Shown in pieces: positions 21,370 through 32,950 of a stretch of DNA of 64,000 nucleotides. Location: contig JBCFYV010011135.1 of assembly GCA_039000515.1 (NCBI GenBank), positions 5,640,212 to 5,704,211 of the forward strand, in the 5' to 3' direction. This DNA comes from Timema cristinae. Taxonomy: Eukaryota > Arthropoda > Insecta > Phasmatodea > Timematidae. The notes beneath the pieces were generated by a model that was not told the DNA's origin, did no database searches, and saw only the letters and a list, made by a program, of their open reading frames with translations. The stretch's first letter is position 1, and the number at the start of each line of letters is the position of its first letter. Both the position numbers and the translations under genes were made by a program.

Positions 21370-23950
21370 CAATTGTATTCTTATTAGGATGATCTTTATA
21401 CCAGTTTGACAAATTTAAATTTTATTCCACGCTGAAGGAAAGCTTTTCTAAAATGTTGGAGAAATGTTAAGTTAATCCCCCCTGCCTCAACCCATTTTGG
21501 TTCCCACACTCCCATTTTGAAATGTTAAAACTTATTTGATTATCTGGGATTGTTCTTTTGCCGCTTGACAAATTTCAATTTTCAACCCCCTTGAAAACTA
21601 GTGTTATACATTAGTTGCATCAATTTCGAGCGTTTCCCTTTCTCAGGTTTTCATTTTGAAACTCCACCCACACATACATCATTCGGTTATCCGTGAGGTT
21701 AAATTTACTTACATGGCAAAATTTAATTTTATAACACAACGAGAAGGTTTTTTTTTTCTATTGGTTTAGAAAGTTTTGAACCCCCCATTTATTTGAACCA
21801 ATTTTGTAATTTCAAACTTTTAGTATATTTTTGTTTTTAATTATTTTTGATGATTTAGTTGGCTTCTTGAAAGTATTTAAATTTTTTACCACACTTTAAA
21901 TATTTTTTTCTGCTAGTTTTTTTAGATTATTAACCTTAATTTAGGCCAGATCTTGACTTTAAAATTAAAAATAACTTTCATGCTTTCTATACATCTGCGA
22001 GATTTATATATTTTTTCCATACTGAAAGGTAGTTTTAGATTAAAGCTTTATAAATATATTTACATCCCCCCCAAATCACTGGCTCCCTTCCTCATTTCGA
22101 ATTTTAAAACGGGTTTTTATTTATTTCTACATCTTGATTTTTTTAACACATGGGTGATGTTTAGTAATTACAAATTTGTAGACGTACAGCCTGGACCATC
22201 TCTTGTACCCCCATTTTAAATTTAATATGTTCATACTTATCTCGCTGTCACATTACATGCATTCAAATATTTCAATTTTCCATTATATTGAAAAATGTTT
22301 TATTCCTTTATGGAAATTTCTGGTGGGCCCTCTTCCCATTTAAAATTTAAGAATGTTGAGACCGTTATGGTGGTATTGGGGTGGTCCTTATGCCTGCTTG
22401 GAAAATGCCAACCATCCATCACATTAATTTACATCAATTTCTATTTCCAGCCTATGGTCCGGGTAGGTTTTTTATTCAAGCAATATATTTTCCCCTGCCA
22501 GCTTGCTAGGCCTGTCGTAGCTTCATATGCCTCATAATCTTACTTAAGATTAGGACAGACACAACATCCAGTTCCAGTCCGTTAATTTATCAATGTAAAA
22601 GGGTAAACGCACACTTTGCCAAAGATACATTTTCGGCCATGCAAGTAATGTAATCCGGGACTCTTAGCTCAGTAGCCAGACACGCTAACAAATGAGCTAC
22701 TGGGTCGGTTTATCACATTTATAAATAGTATATTATTTTAATTTTGTAAATTAAAAAACACCCAGATTCATCAGCCCCCCCTTATAAAGATAAGATATTT
22801 AACACTAATTTTATTATTTGGGGCAAACCCTCTACATTCATGGCAAATTCTAATTTATTACCTTCCCTAAAAGGTATTTATTTCTACTTAAATTCCCCAT
22901 CTTCATATCTTACGGGATTAAATTTTTTAATTTAAAATGTTCAAATATTTATGTTTATTTTGAGTGCGATCTATACCGGCTTTCCGAATTTCAGTTCTCT
23001 ACCACACAAGAAAGTAGTTTTTATATTACTTTAGGATATATTAAGTCCTCCCCTAGTCATCTTCTCAACTCCCTTTTAGAAATTTCCAATTATAAGATTT
23101 ATTTTCTTATTTTGAAGAGTTATTTTACCTGCTTACCAACATCTAAAAGGTTTGTTTTTCTTTCCATTGCCTACAGCCCTCTGCCCTCTTTTACTATTTC
23201 CCGGGGTCCCATTTGAAATTTAAGATTTTCAGTCATTCATGGTTATTTTAAGTGGTCTCTTTACCTTCATTATGAATTTAGGTTTTCTTAAGCAATAGTT
23301 GTTGTTTCTATCATTTTGAGAAATTTTAAACTCCTTTCGATCCCCATTTTCCAACTACTATTAGAAATTTCGAATTTTTAGAAGTATTTAGTTATTTGGA
23401 GCTACTAATATACATTTCAGCCAAATTATACACCAAACATTAAGATTGTTTCTGTTTGTAGACCAAACAACATCCGCTATTTCCCAGAATTCCATTAAAA
23501 AATTTAAACTATTTAGACGTTAATGTTCAATTCAAGGGGTCTTTTAAACAGCCTGTCAAATTTTAATTTGATTCCAAACTAATGAGTAGTTAACAAATCC
23601 CTTTCTCCAGCTCACGCTGAGAAATTTCATATTTCAAGATTTAATTTGGTTGTATGGATTTTTCTCTCCATCTGGCTGCCATATTTTCATTTTATGCTTT
23701 ATATAAAATGTGTGGTATAATTACCCCCCTTACTCTTATTTTTCATAGCCCCATTTTGAAATTTTCCAATTTAGATTTTTGTGATCATTTTGGACGATCC
23801 TTCTACCTTCTTGACGATATTCAGCAATACAGCTCATTATATCGATCTTATTTTTTTACGGTCACAATGTATAACACCTGTTTAACCACCTTGGGGGTTG
23901 AATTTCTCAATATCCCTTCTTATCGGATGCCTACGACCTGAAAGGAACCA
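21370..23950. repeat. Ancient satellite block, unit about 200 bp
   Basis: A motif order recurs roughly every 190-210 bp for 2.6 kb: GATCTTTATACC, then TTGACAAATTTCAATTTT, a CCACAC...AAGGTAGTTTT piece, a C-rich AACCCCCC piece, and CCCATTTTGAAATTT. About twelve diverged copies, interrupted by the family B SINE. Open frames at 21,953-22,537 and 23,654-23,941 are this AT-rich repeat read as protein. Confidence 0.7.
22443..22712 (-). mobile_element. SINE family B inside the satellite
   Basis: The reversed order begins TTTCCAGCCTATGGTCCGGG, includes GGCCTGTCGTAGCTTCATAT and ATTAGGACAGACACAACATC, and ends with the tRNA-like head near 22,710. The promoter boxes are more decayed than in the 17-kb copy. 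Confidence 0.8.
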
Positions 23951-24095
23951 CCCTGCCTTATTTCAAGATTCCACACCCGGAGGTTCGGGAGGTACGGTGT
24001 TGAGTAAGTGAGTCAGGGCTTTCGTCTGTATATAATATATAACATACATTTTACCAATTTGTTTATGATAATGGCTCCAAGATATATTACTAAAA

Positions 24096-24328
24096 CCCGC
24101 TTCGATGACCGCACTGTTTAAAGCGTTACTCTCGCAATAGACTGCCGATTACGGGGATATCGGGCTTTGAATCCCAGCTGGTTTTTTTCCTGAATTGTTT
24201 TCCACTCTTTCTCCACTGAAGATTCTGATAAACTTTCTTTAAAATTCAATGTTCTCATCCCTAGAGCACTAGCGTAGTTATTACAAATACGAATAAACCG
24301 AACGGGTAGTAACACACGGTGCTAAAAT
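24096..24328 (+). mobile_element. SINE family A
   Basis: From CCCGCTTCGATGACCGCACT to GGGTAGTAACACACGGTGCT, with B-box region GGGCTTTGAATCCCAGC. A short deletion in the anticodon-like region. Confidence 0.85.
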
Positions 24329-24942
24329 ATGAACAATCCACTTGTATTATCCACAAATAATGTATCCAATGACTATGATTGGTGAAAGAGGGATGATTAA
24401 TAAATAAGTTTGTCTCGTTTTTAGTGACTTTTTAGTCAAAACGTAGAGTTAATAGTTTCCACGTGTATTGCCATTCAAAAATTAGCTTGTAAGGTTTAAA
24501 ACCACTCATATGTACGTGATACAATTAATCTTTACTTAATCACATCAAATAAATCTACTAGCGTCAAATTTTAAAATAAAATAGGAAAATGTTATTAATT
24601 AAAAATATAATTATATTTAAAGGCAGATCAAAAATATTTATTAAACAAGCCTTGCAAATATATTTCATTTCACGCCGAGGCTGAAGTTTTTGTTTTTTCA
24701 CAAGCAGTAGCGTTCCTAGGGGAAATTTAAACAGAACAATTTATTAACAGATTATAAATAGTGCACATTGGTGTTGGTAAACCTGGCTTCCTTTAACACT
24801 GGTTCCTATAGCCAGAGTTTGCTACAGTGCGGTTTTTATTTTTACTACTAAAACTTCGGATAATGCGTATTATGGCGGGCGTTAACGTGGTTCGGTCTGA
24901 GTCGGTATGTACTATTAACATTTTCTGAGGAGGAGAGAGACC

Positions 24943-25021
24943 TTCCAGAAGCTTCGAGTACTTCACTTAATAGCTTACGTCACCAACAAAATCATCCATG
25001 GTTTATAAAAGTCCACGCAGT
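24943..25021 (+). promoter_or_regulatory. Possible heat-shock-type promoter
   Basis: TTCCAGAAGCTTC at 24,943-24,955 is a perfect three-unit heat-shock element pattern (TTCnnGAAnnTTC). A TTACGTCA CRE-like site is near 24,975, and TATAAAA is at 25,004-25,010. No downstream exon was identified, so function is inferred from motif order only. Confidence 0.3.
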
Positions 25022-25099
25022 AAGTTTCTATTGTATGGGTAGGGCTATATATAGTCGGGTCGTAATAGAAAAACCTTTTATAAGACTTGTTACATCATT

Positions 25100-25240
25100 A
25101 CTGTTTCCAGCCTATGGCCTGGGTCAGTTTTTTATTCAAGCCGTTATACTTTCCAATACCTGCTTGCTGGCCTGCCGTAGCTTCAAATGCCTGATAATCT
25201 AACTTAAGATTAGGACAGGCACAACATCCAGTTCCAGAAA
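25100..25240 (-). mobile_element. SINE family B, 3' part only
   Basis: From GTTTCCAGCCTATGGCCTGG to GACAGGCACAACATCCAGTT. The head is missing, as expected of a 5'-truncated retroposon. Confidence 0.75.
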
Positions 25241-25311
25241 GTGATGCTCCAGCACGCCCTTCACTAAAACTCATAAATCATACTAAAGTAAATTTTAAAT
25301 ATATGTTATGC

Positions 25312-25536
25312 ATCAGGACCATAGTTTAGGGTGTCACTCTTTCAATGGACTAAACTGCCGATACAGGGCGATCAGGGTTTCGAATCCTCTTCGGGTGCAT
25401 TGAGGTTGTTTTTTTTTAAAAATTTTCCACTCTCCCTCCACAAAAATGTGGGTACGTTTTCTATAATCACTAGCTCATAGCGTAATTATTACATATGTTT
25501 ATAACCCAAACAGGTAGTAAGACGTGATGGTTAAAT
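25312..25536 (+). mobile_element. SINE family A
   Basis: The first bases of the head are lost; B-box area CAGGGTTTCGAATCCTC, CCACTCTCCCTCCACAAAAA, and the tail AACCCAAACAGGTAGTAAGA are clear. 25,700-25,935 downstream may be a further, very decayed copy. Confidence 0.8.
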
Positions 25537-26202
25537 TGTATAATTATGCCTGAAATTAAGTCTACGTGCCTACTTATGCGTGGTGTAAGCATTTAGGATA
25601 GCAAACATTGACTAAAGAATGTATCTTACAGTTGTCAAAGTTGACACATAAGTCAAAGGCGACAGTTTCTCGTGGATACGTGGGTCTCTTTAAATGCCAG
25701 GTGAACCTGCACTCGTAATCATGTGATCTAAGGCGTTTAACACACAATACACAAGAGTAACGTTCACATGAAGGTAGGGGTTTGAGTCATGACAAAGTAC
25801 ATTGGTATGGGTTTCCCAAATATGTTGTTTCGATGTAATTTCCCCATCTTTAATCCACGCTTATGTGAGTGCATTTCTTCTCAACAAACTTCTTTATCCC
25901 GACTGTTAAGGTGTTGGTAGCGGGTTAGATACTAAGCATAGTTGAAAACTTTATTATTTCCGAAACTGGAACATTTCCTTTTAAGGGTATGAATCAATGG
26001 CCGGGATACTGGTTGTTGTACTATTATACAATTAAGTTAGTTTGCGAGTCATACAAAAATTTGGTTCAAATATTACAGGATGGATACGACGCCATATAAA
26101 CTGCCAACCAGTACCATACAAACTTTTAGACAACAAACTGGCTGACAAGATACAAAATATTATTTGGAAGGAAGGGTGGGTCAAGTGGGCGACCCGACTA
26201 GT

Positions 26203-26825
26203 ACCAACTGCCAGACAATCTCAAATAGGATACAAAGTGATAGACAACAAGCGATCAAACACGACTATTACCAACTGCCAGACAATCTCACATAGGAGTA
26301 CAAAGTGATATGATAACCAAGCGATCAACAAGACTTGTACCAATCCAGGACAATTTCAATAGGATTCAAAGTGATAGACAACAAGCGATCAACAGACTTG
26401 TACCAACTGCCAGACAATCTCACATAGGAGTACAAAGTGATAGACATCAAGTGATCAACATGACTTGTACCAACTGCCGGACAATCTCACATAGGAGTAC
26501 AAAGTGATAGACAACCAAGCGATCAACACGACTTTACCAACTCCAGACAATCTCACATAGGAATACAAAGTGATAGACAGCCAAGCGATCAACAGACTTG
26601 TATCAATGCCAGCAATCTCACTTAGGAGTACAAAGTGATAGAAAACAATCGATAACATCGACTTTACCAACTGCAGGACAATTCACATAGGAGTACAAAG
26701 TGATAGAGGCAGCCAAGCGATCAACATGACTTGTACCAACTGCCGGACAATCTCACATACAGTACAAAGTGATAGACAACCAAGCGATCAACATGACTTG
26801 TACCAACTCCCAGACAACCTCACAG
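26203..26825. repeat. Minisatellite, unit about 68 bp, about 9 copies
   Basis: The unit contains ACCAACTGCCAGACAATCTC, ACATAGGAGTACAAAGTGAT and CAAGCGATCAACATGACTTG in order. Copies differ by one- or two-base indels, so frames break. A more diverged part-copy lies at 26,095-26,170. Short frames at 26.0-26.7 kb on both strands are translations of it. Confidence 0.93.
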
Positions 26826-26949
26826 AGTTAACGCATTGTGGATTTTATTTGAAGCCTATTTTCATTGTGTGACATCCATTTTGTTAAATGTTATTTTCCC
26901 AAAGTCTTAAGCCAAGATAAATGACAGCTTAGTCTCAGATATAGATAAT

Positions 26950-27090
26950 GAATGGATAGTGTTTGAATTAAGTGTACCCACATTAGCATGGATAATGGGT
27001 GGTAAAATCACATATTATACCCAATCGTGTGCCCAGCCGAGATATGAGCATTGACCACCCCATCGCATTACATTTTGATCCTGGTAGACA
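26950..27090 (-). mobile_element. Decayed SINE family A fragment
   Basis: GTACCCACATTAGCATGGAT and CCCAGCCGAGATATGAGCAT follow family A order in reverse; both ends are lost. Confidence 0.45.
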
Positions 27091-27419
27091 ACGTTACAAT
27101 CGGTGCTCAATTTTTGTATAAGACTAACAGAATTTTTTTTTTATTGTGGTAGATGGTATATCGTAATTGTTTTATTGATTGAATAGTTTATTACGGATTA
27201 CACATATGCATGGCAACCATTTTATGGGGTATGTTTATTTAAGCCACGTAGCAATAAAACAAGCTGTTCTCAAGATTTACAGAGCAACACATAATTAAAC
27301 CACTACACGTTCACTTTGGATTTACTTTGGTTGGAATTTAATCTGACGTAAATATAAATATAGACTTATGCTTAAATTGGTTTTGTATTTAATTAAATGA
27401 AATTTATTTATACGGGCAA

Positions 27420-27765
27420 AGAGATATTTACAGATTTAAAAATAAATCTTATGGCGTAAGCCCGCATCAAGCCATACCGACCAAGCAGCTGCCGTCTGCT
27501 GCTGGAGATATGGTTGCTTCTGTTGATATAGATTATAGGGTATCATCTGGTCAGCAAAATGATTCTTTCGGTCAATAATCTCAATTTGTTAGACCACGTG
27601 GCTACTTTTTTCCATTCAAGTAAATACTCATTTTTCCTCGCCAGGCTAAGTTGACCTAGTTTCAGATCCACCGCTTCACAGAAATATTTGGAAGACCCGG
27701 TAATCGAACCCGGGCCCTTTGAACCACAGCCAACACTCTGACCACTATATCACAGAGGTGGTCAT
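27420..27765 (-). mobile_element. SINE with tRNA-His-like head
   Basis: The minus strand from about 27,763 reads CCTCTGTGATATAGTGGTCA, then a 7-nt loop CTGTGGT (anticodon position GTG) with 4 of 5 possible stem pairs, then GGGCCCGGGTTCGATTACCG as T arm. A body of about 270 bp follows. The acceptor stem is not complementary, so it is a SINE head, not a gene. Confidence 0.55.
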
Positions 27766-27786
27766 ATACAGATTAATAAACATATT

Positions 27787-28290
27787 AGTAGGGAGACTTA
27801 TCAACTATCAGGGCAGGGAGGGGTGGAAAAGATTACCCCCTCCCCTCAACACTTTCCCTCCCCTCCCGCGGCGTGGAGCTCGTGGACGTGGGTTCTGTCT
27901 CTCTCTCTGTCTCTCTCTCCCCATCGAACACATATGCACATAGGAATACTGGGGCATTGAGGGGGTGGGGAAGTGTGCCCCACCCTAACCCCTTCCCTGA
28001 AGTATGTTGGAGTTCTCTCCCACTCTCTCCCACTCAATCTGGATATAGGTAGGAATACTGGGACAGCTAGGGGAAATATGGTGAGGGGATGTAGTTATAC
28101 CCTCTTATACATGCATCATCTACTGAGGCAGAGAGGAGAAATGTAGAGAATGAGGGGAGTATCATGACGAGGGTGATGGGTTGCAGCTCTGTTCCAGGAC
28201 GACGAACTTTTTATGCTCTACACATCTCCAGTCATCCCCCTCCTCCGAGGCCGTGCCGAGAGCTAAGATGTCTGATGATGTGTTTGACTG
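27787..28290 (+). repeat. Outer left terminal inverted repeat
   Basis: Pairs with 40,365-41,111 reversed: TTATCAACTATCAGGGCA near the tip, GGCGTGGAGCTCG, the AATACTGGGGCATTGAGGG block, GGATATAGGTAGGAATACTG, then ATCATGACGAGGGTGATGGG and the AAGATGTCTGATGATGTGTT end. Small frames here on both strands are shadows of purine- and C-rich tracts. Confidence 0.92.
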
Positions 28291-30120
28291 TCGAGGATAT
28301 GAAGATCCAGGTTCGAATCTCGGTCAGGTGAACTGAGGGTTGGTTTTCCACTCTCCCTCCAAGCAAATGCGGGTTCAATTCTTCTAAGCTAATACGGGCG
28401 TACTTACTTTAAAAATTATTCGTCTCCATTTCAGGAATTCAAAACTTAAAAAAAATTTAGAATTAAAACGAGGAGATCGAGGTTCGAATCTTGATCAGGC
28501 GAACTGAGGGTTGGTTTTTCCACTCTCTCTCCAAGCAAATGCAGGTTCACTTCCTCTAAGCTAATACGGGCGTACTTACTTTAAAAATTATTCATCTCCA
28601 TTTCAGGAATTCAAGACTTAAAAAATTTTTAGAATTAAAACGAGGAGATCGAGGTTCGAATCTTGGTCAGGTGAACTGAGGGTTGGTTTTCCACTCTCGC
28701 TTCAAGAAAATGTGGGTTCAATTCCTCTAAGCTAATACGGACGTACTTACTTTAAAATTATTCATCTCCATTTCAAGAATTCAAAACCTAAAAAAAAATT
28801 AGAATTAAAACGAGGAGATCGAGTTCGAATCTTAGTCAGGTGAACTGAGGGTTGGTTTTTCCACTCTCTCTCCAAGCAAATGCGGGTTCCTAATTCAACC
28901 CTCCCAATTCCCAATTAGTACTCTGAACGATTTTACACTCTCATCATGCACAAATGATGGTACATTTGTTACATTGTGAACGTACAAATTTGTATGTGTA
29001 TATCATTCTATCTGTCTTATATAATCAAAATTCGTATAAGAATTAAAACGGGAAGATTGAAGTTAGAATCTTGGTCGGGTGAACTGGGTCTGTTTTCCGC
29101 TCTACCTCCAAGCAAATGAGAGTTCTTAATTCAACCTTCCCAATTTCTAATTAGTACTCTGAATGATTTTACACTCTCATCATGCACAAATGATGGTACA
29201 TTTGTTATATTGTAAACGTTCAAATTTGTATGTGTGTGTGTATATCATTCTATCTGTCTTATATAATCAAAATTCGTTTAAGAATTAAAACGGGAAGATC
29301 GAAGTTCGAATCTTGATCGGGTGAACTGAGGGTTGGTTTTTCCCACTCTCCCTCCAAGCAAATGTGGATCCCTAATTCAACCTTCCAAATTCCTAGTCCA
29401 TTAGCGAAGGGGGGAGGGGATCGAGGTTCTAATTTCGGTCTGTGCGAACTGAGGGTAGGTTTTTCCCGCTAACACTCAAAGCAAATGCGGGTCCCTAATT
29501 CAACCTTCCCAATTCCTAATCCATTAGCGTAGGGGAGATCGAGGTTCGAATCTCGGTCTGGGTGAACTGAGTGTTGGTTTTTCCACTCTTTATTCATCCT
29601 CATTTCAGGAATTCAAAAGCTAATTTTTTTTTTTTTTTCAAATTAGATTATGTAGTTCAATTCTATACTGTACATTTCACTTCATGTTACATTATATTCG
29701 AAATTCGTAAAACGAGGAGATCGGGGTTCGAATCTCGGTCAGGGTGAACTGAGGGTCGGTTTTTACTACTCTCCTTCCAAGCAAATGTGGATCCCTAAAT
29801 CATCCTTCCCAATTCCTAACCCATTAGCGTAGGGGAGATCGAGGTTCGACTCTCGGGCTGGGCGAACTGAGGGTTAGATTTTCCGCTCCCCCTCCAAGCA
29901 AATGAGGCTTCCCGAACGATTTTATACATTATGCGCAAATGATGGTACATTCGTTATTTGGAAGCTTTTTTTAAAATATCGGGAGATGACGTCTTTGTGA
30001 AGATCGAGGTTCGAATCTCAGTCAGGATAAACAAGGTATAGTTTTTCCATTCTCCCTTCAAGCAAATGAGGGTTCCTAATTCAACCTTCCCAATTCTCAA
30101 TTAGCACTGTGATTGATTTT
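28290..30120 (+). repeat. Left SINE-derived array, about 11 units
   Basis: Each unit has GAGATCGAGGTTCGAATCTC or a variant, then GGTGAACTGAGGGTTGG, CCACTCTCCCTCCAAGCAAA, and usually TTCAACCTTCCCAATTCCTA. This is the middle of the family A SINE (compare 4410-4530 and 13,000-13,120). Some units insert an AT-rich spacer (CATCATGCACAAATGATGG or AATTCAAAA types). The array is inverted at 37.6-40.37 kb. Confidence 0.9.
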
Positions 30121-30137
30121 ACGGCCTCGTCATGCAC

Positions 30138-30600
30138 CTGGAGCTATAAACTCTAACCATGATAAATACGCGTATAGTCTTTCGCTCGCTGTAGGGAGCG
30201 ATGGGTTCGGGACGGAGAGGCAGGTCATTCCCACGACCAGAGGAAGTTATATGCACACACGGTGGGAATGGAGAGATGAGGGGTGAGCTTCAGGACACGA
30301 GGATCAACCCTCGAGACATGTTAAGGTCGTATCGCAAAGCCCGGCGGTGGTTTGATTTCCGTAAGAACCAACCAAGTCAAGGACTCGATTCCCAGCCGTC
30401 TCCCTCCCGGGAGTACGGGCTTGGTTCCCTACCCTCCTTTACCACGGCTACGAAAGTTCTCTCCTGAGGGTCTGAGCTTCAATCCCGGGAAACATGCATA
30501 TCTTCCGGATTCGAGCATGACCGAGATACCAGAAAATGAATCCCTCTATATTGAGATAGTCCTAACCAGTCCACCTCACTACAGCCTGAGCTAGTTCTAT
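30138..30600 (+). pseudogene. Core frame 1, unknown protein, broken
   Basis: GC-richer block just inside the left array. GGAGCTATAAACTCTAACC (30,140) offers a TATA-like box and recurs almost exactly at 35,603. Two plus-strand frames overlap: 30,201-30,467 (MGSGRRGRSF...) and 30,352-30,594, whose later part (LPDSSMTEIPENESLYIEIV) has the more protein-like composition. No family recognised. Probably one gene with a frameshift; its end runs into the minisatellite. Confidence 0.35.
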
Positions 30601-31395
30601 CCAGGCCGCTACTTTACACACTATCTCTATCATGAGCTAGTTCACCTCATTACACCCTATCCCTATCTTGAGCTAGTTCTATCCAGTAAACCTCATTACA
30701 TCCTGAGCCAGTTCTATCCAGTTCACCTCATTACATCCAATTCCTATCGTGAGCTAGTTCTATCCAGTACAACTCATTACACCCTATCCCTATCTCGAGC
30801 AAGTTATATTCAGTCCACCTCATTACACCCTATCCCTATCTTGAGCTAGTTCACCTCATTACACCCTATCCCTATCTTGAGCTAGTTCAACTCATTACAT
30901 CCCTATCCCTATCGAGAGCTAATTCTATCCAGTCCAACTCATTACATCCTATTCCTATCTTGAGCTAGTTCACCTCATTACATCCTATCCCTATCTTGAG
31001 CTAGTTATAGTCAGTTCAACTCATTAAACTCTATCTCTATCTTGAGCTAGTCCACCTCATTACACCCTATCCCTATCTTGAGTTAGTCATATTCAGTTCA
31101 ACTCATTTTATCCTATCCAGTCCAACTCATTACACCCTATCCCTATCTTGAGCTAGTCCTATCCAGTTCACTTCATTACACCCTATCCTATCTTGAGCTA
31201 GTCTATCCGGTCCAAACAATTACACTCTATCTCTATTGTGAGCTAGTTATATCCTGTCCAACTCATTACACCATATCCTTATCTCGAGCTAGTCCTATCA
31301 GTCCACCTCATTACACCCTATCCCTATCTTGAGTTAGTTCAACTCATTACACCCTATCCTATCTTGAGCTAGTTCACTCATACACCCTATTCCTA
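30553..31395. repeat. Minisatellite of retrotransposon origin, about 20 units
   Basis: Full units of about 46 bp contain CTCATTACACCCTATCCCTA and TCTTGAGCTAGTTCTATCCA; shorter units of about 34 bp lack the TCTATCCAGT piece. Read on the minus strand, one unit encodes a V/DW-I-E-L-A-Q-D-R-D-R-like peptide, the C-terminal motif of the RTE-like reverse transcriptases at 48 and 50 kb. Confidence 0.88.
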
Positions 31396-31429
31396 TTTGA
31401 GTAGCTAAGACGTTGACGATTTGTCTAGT

Positions 31430-32280
31430 TAATTGACGTAATTTCTCGAACTATCCTCTCAAATCAACCAACATCTGAAGGAGCTAACAGGAGGACGGCC
31501 GGAACACATTTATCTTCCTTGCGAAGATTAGAAGGAGCTTTACGTGGGAAACTTGCCGAGTGCGGTCAAAGTTAATTTCTGGAACGGGACCCTCTTTCTG
31601 GAAAATGTGGGAAAATCTTAACGTTCGATGTAGAGGGGAACTTAAAAGAGGAAACATGTCGGTTTTTTCTCTCCTACAACCCCCCGAGCTAAGTCTGCAT
31701 ATCTAAGCCACTTAACGCGTTTCTTCGCGCTCAGAGAAGTACTGATGAAGGAATATAGCTTGAGTCTATTGGGGCTCTTATCATGTAGATGCTCTCAACA
31801 ATCATCCCTTAGCTTACCATTCTATAAATGTTCCACCATTCGTCTCTCACACGTGTAGGGTATCCCTCTACCGCACATGAGGGTTCTCTCTCTCAAAACA
31901 AGGTCTAGTAGAACAAGCTTCAGTCAGATTTCAACCATAAGTAAAATAGTCTTATGATCATGAACACAGCTCGAGAATAAGCATTGACCGGGCGCTAGAA
32001 TTACGTCGCTAGCGGAGGTGAGCTCTCCTGAATGCCGTACTAGGGGTTTAACGAGCCCGAGTGCGTTTGGCTGGTTGCAGTAACCTTGTACGGTAGGGGT
32101 ATCATGTCACTTGCGAGTTTATCCGGGCTCAGTATTACGCGCACTGGTTGGTGCGAGGACTGGAGGGTTTTTAGTGATGAATCGGCTGGGAGTAAGGTTC
32201 ACCGGCAGATAACTTCCATCCCTCACGAAGCGAGTATCCCACGATTTTATCCTCCCCCTCCTCTGTAACCCGTACAGGGC
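31430..32280 (+). pseudogene. Core frame 2 region, unknown, broken
   Basis: GC-richer, non-repetitive. Plausible coding pieces are 31,459-31,530 (QINQHLKELTGGRPEHIYLP) and the open frame 32,044-32,268, which contains WCEDWRVFSDESAG and ends in a proline run (FYPPPPL). Stops separate the pieces. No domain recognised; compositional coding signal only. Confidence 0.3.
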
Positions 32281-32350
32281 TTATAGTTCACACGCATGGG
32301 CATCTGTGCAAGATGAACTATGAACTTTCCGAGTCACACGCTGACTCCTT

Positions 32351-32400
32351 ATATATAGAAGTAAGCCTTCTTAATGAAATCATTACTTACTATCTACATT
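32351..32400 (+). promoter_or_regulatory. TATA-type promoter before the core gene at 32,441
   Basis: TTATATATAG near 32,351 lies about 90 bp before the ATG at 32,441, in the spacer between two frames. Position and motif only. Confidence 0.35.
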
Positions 32401-32440
32401 CTAGAGGAAAATATCTCCGCAAACAGTAAGGTGGTTCACC

Positions 32441-32950
32441 ATGTTGATTGATATGCAAGGATACTCGAGTGATGAAATATTTTTCATATTAAAAGAGTTG
32501 AGTGTTTTACAATTCGAAACCTTCGAGGAGATCAACTACAAGTTTCTTCCTTCGTTCAAGATTGATAACCTCTCGACTTCAAGCATGAGAAACGTAAGTT
32601 GGTTAAGTCAATATTATCACGGGTTATCTTGGTACTAGGGGGAAGTACAGTACTTGAATCTTCGTCCTATCTTATTTTCTCATCTAGTGCGGTACACAAC
32701 GCAGGTGACAATCTATATTAAAGGTGCCGAGAAGATGAGATGGTTACAGAGTATCATTGCCGAAGATAAGTATAACTTTCACGAGCTAGGTGAACTCGGT
32801 TGTCCTTCTTTGAGTAAACTTATAAAACTGTACAAGGTGGACAAGTGTCCCACACATTCCGCTAGTATCTACTCATGCGCCACGGAAAATGTGCGACTAC
32901 TCAACGAATGGTTTAAGTCTGATCAAGCAAGACATTTACGATCGGACTAG
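32441..32950 (+). pseudogene. Core gene with DMQGY / IKGAEK / GCP / CATENV pattern, one stop
   Basis: A 169-codon frame broken only by a TAG at 32,636-32,638. In order it shows DMQGYSSDEIFFILKEL (residue 3), HGLSWY just before the stop, VTIYIKGAEKMRWLQ (about 90), ELGELGCPSLSKL (about 118), a CPTHS and an SCATENVRLLNEW (about 145). From memory this spacing matches a family of uncharacterised repeat-associated arthropod proteins; the DxxGF/Y start followed by KEL suggests a degenerate RNase H-fold nuclease (inference). GTAAGT at 32,595 looks like a splice donor, but the frame continues with family-like residues. Inactive unless the stop is read through or is a sequencing error. Confidence 0.6.

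Noticed and set aside
21953..23941. Frames of 80-95 residues rich in Phe, Leu and Ile, resembling membrane proteins
   Set aside because: They are AT-rich satellite units; the hydrophobic composition comes from T-rich codons.
26000..26850. CRISPR-like array of regularly spaced repeats
   Set aside because: The repeats are directly adjacent with no unique spacers, in eukaryotic DNA; it is a minisatellite. The same applies to 30.5-31.4, 34.0-35.6 and 46.5-47.5 kb.
27833..28037. Overlapping minus-strand frames as genes
   Set aside because: They lie in the outer terminal inverted repeat, reappear in the opposite arm, and result from purine- and C-rich tracts.
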